The notes beneath the pieces were generated by a model, which saw nothing but the letters and a program-made list of their open reading frames with translations, had not been told where the DNA came from and ran no database searches. This document shows, one piece after another, positions 15,287 to 24,427 of a stretch of 64,000 nucleotides of DNA; position 1 is the first letter of the stretch; every line of letters begins with the position of its first letter. A program made the translations under genes and the position numbers. The DNA comes from Epibacterium ulvae (GTDB taxonomy: Bacteria; Pseudomonadota; Alphaproteobacteria; Rhodobacterales; Rhodobacteraceae): the NCBI RefSeq assembly GCF_900102795.1, contig NZ_FMWG01000012.1:1-64000 (forward strand), read 5' to 3'.

Positions 15287-16339
15287 TTACCGGTGTAGTT
15301 TTTCACGCGTTATCACGGTCGATCCGGGAATTAAGTTGAAGCCAACATCATGTGAACGCCTTTGTGGTTCGCCATTAATTTGAGAAAGCACCATCTCTGC
15401 TGCGATCTGTCCAATTCTTAAATGTGGAACGGAGGTTGATGTAAGGCGGTAGGGTTGAATGGAGGCAATAGGCAGGTCACCCCAGCCTGCGATCCCAATG
15501 TCATTCGGGACTGAAAGCCCGCGCTTTTGGCAATAATTCAATCCACCAATGGCCATATTGTCATTCTGATAATAGATTACTTCGATATCATCGTGGGCGG
15601 CCAATAGTTGCTCTGTGCCATAATAGCCGGTGTAAAAACCAGGTGTGTCCCTTAAAAGCAGCTGCTTTTGAAGTGTGCCGCCTGAGTCCTCAATGACTTT
15701 GCCATAGCCTGCCAATCGGGCGCTCGCAGCATTGGCGGTATCATGTGACGTACCGACGTAACCGAACTTCGTGTATCCGAGTCCAGCAAGATAGCGTCCC
15801 ATGCCATAGCCACTGTCGAAATGATTCAGACCAACGGACATATCTAGGGGGCTTGAGTTGAAATCCCAAATCTCTACGAGCGGAATTCCGGCACCTCTGA
15901 GGAGCTGAATTGATTTCGGTGTGTGAGACCTGCCAGTGACAATCAATCCCGCGGGCTGCCAAGACAGGACTGTCTCCAGCCACTTCTCTTCTTGCTCCAA
16001 AGAATGGTCTGTCATGCCCAGCACGGTCTGATGCCCAAACGCGCCGAGCTTACGGTCGATACCTTCTAAAACCTGTGTGAAGATTTCATTGCCGAGTTCG
16101 GGGATGGCGACTCCCACAAATGTGGACTTCTGATCGCCTGCAAAAACTGTCGCCAATCGATTCGGAACATAACCAAGACGCTCAACCTCAGCCATAACTT
16201 TGGTGCGGGTACTCTCGGAAAAACCGCCTTCGTCACGCAATACCCGACTCGCAGTCATCTTAGAGACACCTGCAGCCTTTGCGATCTGTGCTAGGCTTAC
16301 TTTATTATTTTTGAACGATTTTTTTTGGATTTTACTCAT
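15287..16339 (-). CDS. LacI/GntR-type repressor 1
   Basis: A 350-residue LacI-family regulator. The helix-turn-helix is at residues 13-40 (VSLAQIAKAAGVSKMTASRVLRD pattern, shown in part), followed by the hinge LGYVPNRLA and a periplasmic-binding-protein-like sensor domain with VYYQND-type and AGWGDLPIA motifs near the C-terminus. The wording resembles the gluconate regulator GntR subgroup. It is divergent from the ABC transporter operon starting at 16480, with two GTTACGGGTAAC sites in the shared promoter region, so it most likely represses that operon and itself until a sugar or sugar acid binds. Confidence 0.88.
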   Translation of the reverse strand: MSKIQKKSFKNNKVSLAQIAKAAGVSKMTASRVLRDEGGFSESTRTKVMAEVERLGYVPNRLATVFAGDQKSTFVGVAIPELGNEIFTQVLEGIDRKLGAFGHQTVLGMTDHSLEQEEKWLETVLSWQPAGLIVTGRSHTPKSIQLLRGAGIPLVEIWDFNSSPLDMSVGLNHFDSGYGMGRYLAGLGYTKFGYVGTSHDTANAASARLAGYGKVIEDSGGTLQKQLLLRDTPGFYTGYYGTEQLLAAHDDIEVIYYQNDNMAIGGLNYCQKRGLSVPNDIGIAGWGDLPIASIQPYRLTSTSVPHLRIGQIAAEMVLSQINGEPQRRSHDVGFNLIPGSTVITREKLHR

Positions 16340-16354
16340 GTTTGTTACGCTTAC

Positions 16355-16366
16355 GTTACGGGTAAC
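16355..16366. promoter_or_regulatory. Operator 1 for LacI/GntR-type repressor 1
   Basis: GTTACGGGTAAC: two 5-bp inverted half sites around GG. It lies 16 bp upstream of the repressor start and next to a TTGACA (16376-16381), and is the same type as the E. coli GntR operator core (GTTACCCGTA). Confidence 0.7.
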
Positions 16367-16375
16367 TTCTTTTTG

Positions 16376-16404
16376 TTGACAGGCGCGTTAATCAAGAGAA
16401 TGCT
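16376..16404 (+). promoter_or_regulatory. Candidate promoter of sugar ABC operon
   Basis: A consensus -35 TTGACA (16376-16381) is followed at ~17 bp by a weak -10 (AATGCT). The promoter is bracketed by the two operator copies, which suits repression by looping or by direct block. Confidence 0.5.
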
Positions 16405-16412
16405 AGCGTAAC

Positions 16413-16424
16413 GTTACGGGTAAC
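16413..16424. promoter_or_regulatory. Operator 2 for LacI/GntR-type repressor 1
   Basis: A second exact GTTACGGGTAAC, 58 bp from the first, lies just downstream of the candidate -10. Confidence 0.7.
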
Positions 16425-16479
16425 TCAACGAGGATGTTGAGGAGCATCGAGTTACCTTGGTCATTTGGGAGGATACCGC

Positions 16480-17985
16480 GTGTTGGGGGCAATGCAGAAC
16501 AATCTGTTTTTTGACGGCATTCAAAAACACTTTGGTGGCACCTATGCGCTGCGGGATGTCTCACTGAACATTGAGCGTGGTGAAATCGTTGCCTTGCTTG
16601 GTGAGAACGGCGCAGGCAAATCCACTCTGATCAAAATCCTGGGTGGTATCCACAAGCCGGATGAAGGTCGTGTTTTGATTGATGGCGATCTCTATGAGCA
16701 TCGCCCTGGTGGATTTGGAGAACGTCAATCGGTCGCCTTCATTCACCAAGACCTCGGTATGATTGAATGGATGACAGTCGCTGAGAACATCGCTCTGGCA
16801 TTGGGGTATTCGCGGAAGGGTGGATTGATCCGTTGGAAATCGGTCGAAAATTTTGCTCAGCACGCGCTGGACAAGGTCGGCTGCGACGTTGATCCGACAA
16901 CTCGGGTTCAGGATCTCTCGCGGACTGAGAAATCTCTGATTGCCATCGCCCGTGCACTTGCGGTTGATTGCGACTTTCTGGTTTTGGATGAGCCAACGGC
17001 TTCGTTGCCTGCTGACGAGGTAGAGCGCCTGTTTGAAGCTTTGCGCCCGCTGAAAGAGCAGGGGGTGGGGATGATCTATGTTTCTCACCGCTTGGATGAA
17101 ATATTCCAGATTGCAGATCGCGTAGCGGTTCTGAGAGATGGAGAATTGGTTGGTATGCGGGCCATTAGCCATACCACGCCCGAAGAACTTGTTTACATGA
17201 TTGTGGGCCGTAAGACACGTCAGGTTCTCAAACCAAAGGCTGCACCAGGAGATGCCATATTGAGTGTGCGCAATCTACAGGTGGATGCTGCAGGGCCAGT
17301 CGATTTCAGTCTGCATCGGAACGAGATTATTGGCCTTGTGGGATTGCGTGGAGCAGGGCACGAACATGTGTCGCGGGCGCTGTTTGGATGTGAACCGTAT
17401 TCTGGGTCCGTTTCACTAAACGGACGCGCGCCAAATCTGAAATCCCCTCAGACCGCGCTGCAATCTGGTATCGGGCTCGTTGCGCGGGATCGCACAGCAG
17501 AGTCCGTCGCAATGTCGCTGTCGATCCGCGAAAATACGTTCATCAACCCTGCAGCAGTGGGTCGTAAGTTATTTTCCCTGATGAGCCCGCGCGTCGAAAC
17601 TGCTCTGGCGGAGCGTATTGGCTCTGAGGTGGCGCTGTCGCCAAATGATCAGAGCATGTCGGTTGAAAGTTTGTCAGGCGGCAATCAGCAGAAGGTTGTG
17701 ATCGGCCGCTGGCTGGAAACCAAACGTGAGCTATTGATCTGTGAAGATCCAACTGCGGGTGTCGACGTCGGCGCAAAAGCGGAAATCTATGCACTCTTAA
17801 ATACGGCCATTGAAGGTGGTGTGGGGATTATTGTGGTGTCAACGGACTTTGAGGAAGTTGCCGCCATCTGTCATCGCGCCATTGTCTTCAGCCAAGGCAG
17901 AATCGCCGGTGAACTCTCTGGCACCGAATTAACAACTGAAAATCTGATCCAGGTCGCATCCGCGTCTAACGCGACGACGAACTGA
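16480..17985 (+). CDS. Sugar ABC importer 1, double ATPase (RbsA type)
   Basis: A ~501-residue fusion of two ATPase domains of the ribose/rhamnose importer class. Domain 1 has Walker A GENGAGKST, a degenerate signature LSRTEKS and Walker B FLVLDEPTASL. Domain 2 has a degenerate P-loop (GLRGAGHEH), an intact signature LSGGNQQK and LLICEDPTAGVD, the usual asymmetric pattern of this class. GTG 16480 is chosen because GGGAGGA precedes it by six bases; ATG 16492 and TTG 16465 are alternatives. It is first in the operon with a permease and binding protein. Confidence 0.9.
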   Translation: MLGAMQNNLFFDGIQKHFGGTYALRDVSLNIERGEIVALLGENGAGKSTLIKILGGIHKPDEGRVLIDGDLYEHRPGGFGERQSVAFIHQDLGMIEWMTVAENIALALGYSRKGGLIRWKSVENFAQHALDKVGCDVDPTTRVQDLSRTEKSLIAIARALAVDCDFLVLDEPTASLPADEVERLFEALRPLKEQGVGMIYVSHRLDEIFQIADRVAVLRDGELVGMRAISHTTPEELVYMIVGRKTRQVLKPKAAPGDAILSVRNLQVDAAGPVDFSLHRNEIIGLVGLRGAGHEHVSRALFGCEPYSGSVSLNGRAPNLKSPQTALQSGIGLVARDRTAESVAMSLSIRENTFINPAAVGRKLFSLMSPRVETALAERIGSEVALSPNDQSMSVESLSGGNQQKVVIGRWLETKRELLICEDPTAGVDVGAKAEIYALLNTAIEGGVGIIVVSTDFEEVAAICHRAIVFSQGRIAGELSGTELTTENLIQVASASNATTN

Positions 17986-17994
17986 GGAACCATC

Positions 17995-19014
17995 ATGCAA
18001 TCGCTTGAATCCAACGCACTTGAACCAACCAAAGCAGAGTTGAAAAATGCCAGTACGCGCACGCGTGCGATGCGCCTGTTGCCTGTCTATGGCTTGGTCA
18101 TTCTGACCGGCTTGTTGATCGTCCTCTTTTCAATTCTGTTACCGAACACTTTTCCGACGGTTTTGAACCTGAGGGCGATCATCTCGGACAAGGCGATCAT
18201 TGCATTGCTTTCGCTTGGCGCCATGATCCCAATGGCTGCGGGTCGGATTGACCTGACCGTCGGCTATGGAATTGTTTTGTGGCACATTTTGGCAATTTCA
18301 CTGCAAACGCTTTATGGGTTGCCTTGGCCAATGGCTGTCGCGATTGTCCTGATCTTGGGATTGTTCACTGGTTTCTTGAATGGCCTGTTGGTAGAAGTTG
18401 CGCAGATTGACAGCTTCATTGCGACCCTAGGGACCGGGACAGTGCTTTATGCGCTCGCGTTATGGCACACAGGCGGCCGCCAGATGGTTGGATCCCTTCC
18501 GGACAGCTTTTATGCCATCAACGGTACCTTTGTCTTTGGCTTGCCCATCACTGGTTATTACGTTCTTGGGATTACAGTCGCGATGTGGTTGATCCTCGAA
18601 TACACGCCAATCGGACGCTACTTGTACGCCATTGGAGCAAACCAGCGTGCGGCACAATTGAACGGTATTCCGACCCGTAAGTTTGTTATTGGCGCGTTTA
18701 TGTCTTCCGGCTTCATCACAGCTTTCGCGGGTGTGTTGCTGGCCTCAAAGCTGCGCATTGGTCAGGCGTCCGTCGGATTGGAATTCCTGCTGCCAGCGCT
18801 CGTTGGGGCCTTCCTTGGCTCGACCACCATTAAACCCGGCCGCGTAAATGTGTGGGGCACCATTATTGGTGTTGCCATCCTTGCTGTGGGCATCTCGGGT
18901 ATTCAGCAATTCGGAGGATCCTTCTGGGTCGAACCGATGTTCAACGGTGTAACCCTGCTGATCGCAATCGGCATCGCTGGTTATGCCCAACGGCGCAAAG
19001 GCGCAAAAAAGTGA
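17995..19014 (+). CDS. Sugar ABC importer 1, permease (RbsC type)
   Basis: A 339-residue inner-membrane permease of the monosaccharide family with eight or more hydrophobic segments, and the typical AAGRIDLTVGYGIV and ATLGTGTVLYALAL regions. It follows the ATPase gene by nine bases and precedes the binding protein, so it forms the channel of importer 1. The N-terminal ~25 residues are charged and cytoplasmic. Confidence 0.9.
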   Translation: MQSLESNALEPTKAELKNASTRTRAMRLLPVYGLVILTGLLIVLFSILLPNTFPTVLNLRAIISDKAIIALLSLGAMIPMAAGRIDLTVGYGIVLWHILAISLQTLYGLPWPMAVAIVLILGLFTGFLNGLLVEVAQIDSFIATLGTGTVLYALALWHTGGRQMVGSLPDSFYAINGTFVFGLPITGYYVLGITVAMWLILEYTPIGRYLYAIGANQRAAQLNGIPTRKFVIGAFMSSGFITAFAGVLLASKLRIGQASVGLEFLLPALVGAFLGSTTIKPGRVNVWGTIIGVAILAVGISGIQQFGGSFWVEPMFNGVTLLIAIGIAGYAQRRKGAKK

Positions 19015-19035
19015 ACCAAGCATAAGGAGGAGATT

Positions 19036-20082
19036 ATGCTTAAACGTTCCCTAATGGCGGTATCCACAACCGCTCTACTATCCGGTCTCGGTGTACCGGT
19101 TTTCGCAGAAACACCTTTTGATGGCCCAACCACGGGTCCTGCGGCAGCGCAAGGCAAGTCCATTGTCGTCGTTGCGGGGGATTTAAAAAATGGCGGTATC
19201 CTGGGCGTGACCAACGGCGTCGAGGAAGCCGTAGACACCATCGGGTGGAACCTGAGGGTTCTGGATGGCGCAGGCTCGATCCAAGGTCGCACAGCGGCCA
19301 TCGGCCAGGCGCTGGCGTTGAACCCGGATGGGATCATTATCAATGGCTTTGACACCGTTGAACAGCAAGCTGCGCTTGAAGGTGTCGTGAGGGCGAACAT
19401 CCCAATTGTAGCCTGGCATTCAGGCCCAAAGATCGGTTGTGACGCACCGGGTGGCATCTTTGCAAATGTTTCCACCGATGCGATGACCGTGTCAGAAGTG
19501 GCGGCTGAATGGGCGATCAAAGACGCGGGTGACGGTGTAGGAGCCATCATCTTCACAGACAGCACCTATCAAATTGCCATCGACAAAGCTGATCGCATCA
19601 AAGAGACCATCGAAAGCATGGGGGGGACGGTTCTGGAGTATGTCGATACGCCAATCGCAGATACTTCGTCCCGCATGGGGCCTTTGACCACCAGCCTGCT
19701 ACAGAAATATGGCGACAGCTGGACACATGCTTTGGCAATCAACGACCTGTACTTTGACTTCATGGGCCCGGCACTGGCGGCTGTTGGCATCAATAGCGCC
19801 GATGGCCCACAAGCCGGGTCTGCCGGTGACGGGTCTGAAGCGGCGTTCCAACGCATTCGCTCTGGCAACTATCAGACGATCACAGTTGCGGAGCCGCTAA
19901 ACCTGCAAGGCTGGCAGTTGGTCGACGAGCTAAACCGCGCCATCCAAGGCGAGGCCTGCTCGGGCTATGTGACGTCGCCAGCTCTGGTGACGCAAGAAGG
20001 TCTGGCAAAACTGGGCGACTCAAACGAGTTCGATCCAGACAGCCCGTACCGTCAAGCCTACTCAGCGATTTGGGGTAAGTAA
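19036..20082 (+). CDS. Sugar ABC importer 1, periplasmic binding protein
   Basis: A 348-residue protein with a signal peptide (cleavage near VPVFAETP), AAGG-type ribosome site AAGGAGG before ATG 19036, and the RbsB-like fold signatures INGFDTVEQQAALEG and GDGSEAAFQRIRSG. It captures the sugar or sugar acid for importer 1. A hairpin follows the gene, which commonly protects such messages and raises binding-protein output. Confidence 0.9.
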   Translation: MLKRSLMAVSTTALLSGLGVPVFAETPFDGPTTGPAAAQGKSIVVVAGDLKNGGILGVTNGVEEAVDTIGWNLRVLDGAGSIQGRTAAIGQALALNPDGIIINGFDTVEQQAALEGVVRANIPIVAWHSGPKIGCDAPGGIFANVSTDAMTVSEVAAEWAIKDAGDGVGAIIFTDSTYQIAIDKADRIKETIESMGGTVLEYVDTPIADTSSRMGPLTTSLLQKYGDSWTHALAINDLYFDFMGPALAAVGINSADGPQAGSAGDGSEAAFQRIRSGNYQTITVAEPLNLQGWQLVDELNRAIQGEACSGYVTSPALVTQEGLAKLGDSNEFDPDSPYRQAYSAIWGK

Positions 20083-20095
20083 GCCTCAACCCCTC

Positions 20096-20131
20096 GGCGG
20101 CTCTTTCGCGACTTCCTGAGGAAGGGCCGCC
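20096..20131 (+). terminator. Intercistronic hairpin after binding protein 1
   Basis: GGCGGC (20096-20101) pairs with GCCGCC (20126-20131), with some inner pairing. No T run, so it more likely stabilises mRNA or attenuates than terminates; the next ABC genes follow 80 bases later. Confidence 0.5.
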
Positions 20132-20212
20132 AATCAAAACACGAATAAGCGCGATGCACACAATCGGGTCTTTGCCCGACATGGCGGAGCTTTGCGCAGT
20201 GGGAGAAGAACA

Positions 20213-20974
20213 ATGAGCGATCAGCCTTTGGTGCAGATGCGCGGAATTACCAAACGTTTTGGGGGCGTGACCGCCTTGCAAGACGTGAATTTGGAAGCCT
20301 ATGCCGGTGAAGTGCTGGCCATCGTTGGAGACAACGGGGCAGGCAAATCCACCCTAATCAAAATCCTGACTGGTGTGTACCAAGCCAGCGAAGGCGAGAT
20401 TTTTCTGGATGGCAAGCCACTTGAAATGGCGAGCCACTCTGACGCAATCGATGTGGGTATCGATGCTGTATACCAGACACTGGCTTTGGCAGATCATCTG
20501 ACGCCTGCGAACAATATGTTCTTGGGCAATGAACTGACCAAGACTGTTATGGGCATCAAGATGCTCGATAACACGCGCATGAAATCTGAAGCGACCCGTG
20601 TATTGGATGAACGTCTTGGCGTGCGCCTGCGTTCGATGGATGTGCAGACTGACAGCCTGTCAGGAGGGCAGCGCCAAGCGGTAGCTATTGCCCGGGCAGT
20701 CTATCATGAAGACCTGCGTCTGCTTGTCATGGATGAACCCACAGCGGCGCTTGGTCCACAAGAGACAGCCCGTACGCTCAAGCTGATCAAAACCCTGAGA
20801 GAGCAAGGCCTCGCTGTGATCCTGATCAGCCACTCACTGGATGATGTTTTCGAGGTCGCAGACCGCGTTCACGTGCAACGTCGCGGCCGCGCCGTGGGTG
20901 TTGTGCAAACTGCTGAAAGCTCCGTTCAAGAGGTCCTTGGCCTGATTGTTGGCGCGCAAGACGCCGTGGCGTAA
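20213..20974 (+). CDS. Sugar ABC importer 2, single-domain ATPase (FrcA type)
   Basis: A 253-residue ATPase with one nucleotide-binding domain: Walker A GDNGAGKST, signature LSGGQRQA, Walker B LLVMDEPTAAL. Its size matches FrcA-like ATPases rather than RbsA. ATG 20213 follows GGGAGAAG; an upstream TTG (20192) in frame has no ribosome site. It is the first gene of a second complete importer. Confidence 0.9.
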   Translation: MSDQPLVQMRGITKRFGGVTALQDVNLEAYAGEVLAIVGDNGAGKSTLIKILTGVYQASEGEIFLDGKPLEMASHSDAIDVGIDAVYQTLALADHLTPANNMFLGNELTKTVMGIKMLDNTRMKSEATRVLDERLGVRLRSMDVQTDSLSGGQRQAVAIARAVYHEDLRLLVMDEPTAALGPQETARTLKLIKTLREQGLAVILISHSLDDVFEVADRVHVQRRGRAVGVVQTAESSVQEVLGLIVGAQDAVA

Positions 20975-20986
20975 GGAGATAAAACG

Positions 20987-22114
20987 ATGGCTGCTACTAC
21001 AACAAACCTAACCGAAAAGACCTTTATGGACCGGCTCGAGCCTTATCTGACCTTCATCGGTCCGATGGTCATGATCTTTGCGATCCTTCTGTTCATGGGT
21101 ATTGCCGAACCAGTGCGGTATTTTCGCCTGTCAAACTTGAATCTAATCCTGCTCGACGCGGCATTGTATATGCCAATGGCGATGGCCATGACTTTTGTCA
21201 TCACCCAACGTGGGATCGATCTGTCGATTGGTTCCATCGCTGCCTTGTCTGGCATCCTTATGGCTTTCTTGATCAAGCAATATGGTTTCTCTGCTTACAT
21301 TGCGATCCCACTGGCGATCCTGATGGGAGCCGTGATGGGGCTGATCAACGGTCTGATCATCACGCGTTTCAAAGTACCTGATCTTATCGGCACGTTGGCT
21401 ATGGATCTTGTTTATCGCGGCCTTGCGCTTGTGATCGCCAAAGGTCTCGTGCTGGCGCGTTTCCCGGATTTGCTAACGGACATTGGCCGCGGTCAAATTC
21501 CGGGTTTCATCCCTGTTCCCGTTGTGATCGGATTGCTTACTATGGCACTGGGTTACTGGGCTCTGACCCGCACCCATTTCGGTCGCTACACGATCTCTAT
21601 TGGCTCAAGCCCAGAAGCAAGTGAAATGACTGGCATCGCTGTTGATCGCCACAAGATCTACGCTTATGTGCTGATGGGAGCTTGTGCTGCTCTGGCAGGC
21701 GTCATGCTAACTGGTAAGCTAAATGCGATCCAAGCGACCTCTGCACCTTACTTCAACTTGCATGTCATTGCGGCAGTGGTCGTTGGTGGTACGTCACTTT
21801 TTGGGGGCCGTGCTTCTATGATTGGCTCTTTGGCTGGTGTTTTGCTGCTGTCCATGATGATCAACGCGCTTGTTACCTTGCGTATTGAGTTCTTTTGGCA
21901 GTCTGTGGCCTCTGGTGTCGTGATCGTCAGCTCTGTGGCGCTCTACACATGGATGCAGAAGAAAGACCGCGATGGGGCACGTAGTTTGCTGGCGGGTCTG
22001 CGCACGACAGAAGCACAAAAACTCATGAAATTCTCAGCGCTCTTGATTGGGCTGCTGATCCTGTTGCTAGCCGCTGGAGCTGGACTGGCAACTGATCCGA
22101 CGCCAAGCGGCTAA
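20987..22114 (+). CDS. Sugar ABC importer 2, permease
   Basis: A 375-residue permease with about ten hydrophobic segments and the family motif ITQRGIDLSIGSIAALSG near residue 70, plus VVGGTSLFGGRASMIGSLAG. Residues after ~320 (WMQKKDRDGARSLLAG...) add a cytoplasmic stretch and one extra C-terminal helix (LIGLLILLLAAGAGLA), longer than the usual ~330-residue members. Confidence 0.9.
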   Translation: MAATTTNLTEKTFMDRLEPYLTFIGPMVMIFAILLFMGIAEPVRYFRLSNLNLILLDAALYMPMAMAMTFVITQRGIDLSIGSIAALSGILMAFLIKQYGFSAYIAIPLAILMGAVMGLINGLIITRFKVPDLIGTLAMDLVYRGLALVIAKGLVLARFPDLLTDIGRGQIPGFIPVPVVIGLLTMALGYWALTRTHFGRYTISIGSSPEASEMTGIAVDRHKIYAYVLMGACAALAGVMLTGKLNAIQATSAPYFNLHVIAAVVVGGTSLFGGRASMIGSLAGVLLLSMMINALVTLRIEFFWQSVASGVVIVSSVALYTWMQKKDRDGARSLLAGLRTTEAQKLMKFSALLIGLLILLLAAGAGLATDPTPSG

Positions 22115-22197
22115 GGATAAAGATGTTGGTGCGCTGAGGGTAGGAGCCTCAACGCACCTGCAAGGCTCCACATTTTTCGCGAAAGGGAGGACTTACC

Positions 22198-23349
22198 GTG
22201 AATACATTCAACAAACTACTACTGGCTACAAGTGCAATCTGCACCTTTTCCACAGCTGCATTTGCTGAGGGTCACACCAAATTGCCTTTGGTTGAACTGC
22301 CAGGCATCGAAGGTCGTGACTATTGGGTACCCGGTGAAGTGAACGCCGAAGGCAAACTGGAGGCAATGCAGGCGGTTGTCGGCAAGGAAGCTGTGAAGTT
22401 CAGCGGCACGCAGGATGGTCCAATTCAAATAGCACTGATCTACCCATCAGCGGATACGTCAGACTTTTGGGCACGTAATTACATTGCGATGACCAAGCGT
22501 TTGGAAGAGCTTGGTATTGAATTTGAAACCACTGAGTTCGCGAGCCGTCAGATCGAGCACTCGCTGCAGTCAACCTACGCGAACCAAGTTGTTCAGGACT
22601 CGGATCTATATGACTTTGTGATCTTTGGCCCATCCGAGCTGGCGATCCAAGCAGACAATATCGATAAGATGGCGCAATCTGATGGGTTCTCAACTTTTGT
22701 CTGGGCATTTCATACCCCTCTGAAAGATTTGAAAAATCAACCGGATGCATGGTTTGATTTCAGCTCTGCAGCCGGTGCGCTGACCATGTGTGACTATATG
22801 CTGGATCGCTTGGGCACGGATGTAACTATGGCGATGAACCGCGGTATCCCGGGTATCACGGATAATCAGCGATCAGGTGACTTTAAAGCCTGTGTGGAAG
22901 AGAAGGGCAACTGGACAACCGCCTATGAGCATTATGGTGAATACCAGCGTGAAGGCGGTTTTGAAGGTACATCCCTAATCATGCAGGCTTATCCAGAAGC
23001 CACGATCATCCATAACGCCAATACCGCAATGGCGATGGGTTCTGTCGAAGCTCAGGTTGCTTTGGGAAAAGAGAAAGAGATCTTCTCGACTGGTTGGGGC
23101 GGCACAGGTCTGGAACTCGATGCGATCCGTCGCGGAGAGCTGGACGCAACCCCGATGCGCATGGGCGACGATGTCGGTGCTGCGACCGCAGAAGCGATCA
23201 AAGCGCATCTGGAAGAGCGCGAAAGCGAACTGCCGTTTGTCTTTTTAGGACGCATCACTGTGGCACATGACCAAATGTCGGCCGAGGAGATCGATGCGCT
23301 TGAACAGGAAGCCTTCCGCTTCTCAGGCGTGGGCGCTCTCGAACGATAA
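22198..23349 (+). CDS. Sugar ABC importer 2, periplasmic binding protein
   Basis: A 383-residue binding protein beginning at GTG 22198 after AAAGGGAGG. The signal peptide ends near TAAFAEGH. The sequence (IALIYPSADTSDFWARNY, IFGPSELAIQADNI, TGWGGTGLELDAIRRGELD) fits the sugar-binding type-I periplasmic fold. It has little similarity to binding protein 1, so the two importers probably differ in substrate. Confidence 0.88.
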   Translation: MNTFNKLLLATSAICTFSTAAFAEGHTKLPLVELPGIEGRDYWVPGEVNAEGKLEAMQAVVGKEAVKFSGTQDGPIQIALIYPSADTSDFWARNYIAMTKRLEELGIEFETTEFASRQIEHSLQSTYANQVVQDSDLYDFVIFGPSELAIQADNIDKMAQSDGFSTFVWAFHTPLKDLKNQPDAWFDFSSAAGALTMCDYMLDRLGTDVTMAMNRGIPGITDNQRSGDFKACVEEKGNWTTAYEHYGEYQREGGFEGTSLIMQAYPEATIIHNANTAMAMGSVEAQVALGKEKEIFSTGWGGTGLELDAIRRGELDATPMRMGDDVGAATAEAIKAHLEERESELPFVFLGRITVAHDQMSAEEIDALEQEAFRFSGVGALER

Positions 23350-23359
23350 AGAACAGAAT

Positions 23360-23380
23360 ACCGGGCTGTACAGGCCCGGT
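23360..23380 (+). terminator. Hairpin after binding protein 2
   Basis: ACCGGGC (23360-23366) pairs with GCCCGGT (23374-23380) over a TGTACAG loop. It is followed by CTCCCC rather than T, and lies upstream of two operator sites, so it may separate two transcription units. Confidence 0.5.
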
Positions 23381-23411
23381 CTCCCCTAGAACGGGGATTG
23401 ATGATCGAAAT

Positions 23412-23440
23412 TGTGACCGGCAACACTGTGACCGGTCACG
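23412..23440. promoter_or_regulatory. Tandem operators for repressor 2 before the catabolic genes
   Basis: TGTGACCGGCAACA (23412-23425) and TGTGACCGGTCACG (23427-23440, containing the perfect palindrome GTGACCGGTCAC) lie side by side upstream of the beta-propeller gene. The same motif recurs before the second repressor and the lactonase. Confidence 0.65.
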
Positions 23441-23464
23441 GTGAGGCTATTTAAGGAGGTTCTC

Positions 23465-24427
23465 GTGGCGCAATCCATGATGCTCATCGAAAAATGCAGT
23501 CACTGCGTCAGCTGGTATGATATTGAAACTGGTGCGATGCAGGGTCGTTTGGCTTTGCCGGATTACCCCCATGAATTTGTCGTAGATAACGATTTTCGCT
23601 ACGCCTACGTCGGCCACTACGGTGTGCAGAACTCTGGTATTGAGGGCACAGACGGGCGCTCAGTCATCGTTATTGATATCCGTAAGCAAGAGATCGCGCA
23701 TATCTACGAACTGGGTGAACATGCTCGTCCGCACGGCATTGGCCTTGATGGAGAAGGGCGCCTCTATGTGCTCTCCGAGTGGACAGGACACCTCCTTGTG
23801 AAAGAAAACCCGCGAGCTTTCGATCAAGGTTGGGATCATATCACGCCAACTGGCGGCACAAAATGTCATCTTTTTGCGCTAACCCGCAATGGCCGCACAG
23901 CGTATTCGATGAACCTGACCTCAGGTGATGTCACCGTCTTCAACCCTTACGACAAATCGGTTGCGCCGATCTCGATCAAAACCGGTGAGAAACCTGAGGG
24001 CCGATGTCTACGCGAAGATGCAGGTATCCTTTATACGTCTCAACGAATTTCCAACACTGTCGCCGTGATCGACACAGCAACTATGGAAATCAAACGCCAA
24101 TTCCCGACACCTGATGACCCCTGTCGCATCTACTATGACGGGAAACGCAATCGTCTCGTCACCATGAACCATTTTGGCGGCTCGTTCTCTGTCTTTGACG
24201 AAGCTACAGGGGAGATGCTGCACGAACAGAAAACACCTGCGAACCCGCTTGCGCTTTGCATCGATGATGAGGCGGCTTACGCCTATATCGCGATCGATTG
24301 CGAGCAGGTGCAGCGCTTCAACCTAGACACCTTTGAAGTGGTACAAACCTTCGACACCGGAAAGGAACCAGATGTGATGGTCATCCTGCCGGATGGATTT
24401 TCTAAACATTGGGAGAACAGGGCATGA
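23465..24427 (+). CDS. Beta-propeller (YncE/lactonase-like) protein
   Basis: A ~320-residue protein starting at GTG 23465 with AAGGAGG six bases upstream. It shows repeated propeller blades such as TVAVIDTATMEIKRQF and FSVFDEATGEMLHEQ, as in YncE and lactonase-like families. There is no signal peptide, so it is cytoplasmic. Being the first gene of the catabolic segment, it could open a sugar lactone, but it could equally be a sensor or accessory protein. Its stop overlaps the next ATG (ATGA), so the two are translationally coupled. Confidence 0.72.
   Translation: MAQSMMLIEKCSHCVSWYDIETGAMQGRLALPDYPHEFVVDNDFRYAYVGHYGVQNSGIEGTDGRSVIVIDIRKQEIAHIYELGEHARPHGIGLDGEGRLYVLSEWTGHLLVKENPRAFDQGWDHITPTGGTKCHLFALTRNGRTAYSMNLTSGDVTVFNPYDKSVAPISIKTGEKPEGRCLREDAGILYTSQRISNTVAVIDTATMEIKRQFPTPDDPCRIYYDGKRNRLVTMNHFGGSFSVFDEATGEMLHEQKTPANPLALCIDDEAAYAYIAIDCEQVQRFNLDTFEVVQTFDTGKEPDVMVILPDGFSKHWENRA

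Noticed and set aside
14875-15306. 143-codon minus-strand frame between the IS relic and the repressor
   Set aside because: It overlaps both neighbours, has no ribosome site and resembles no family.
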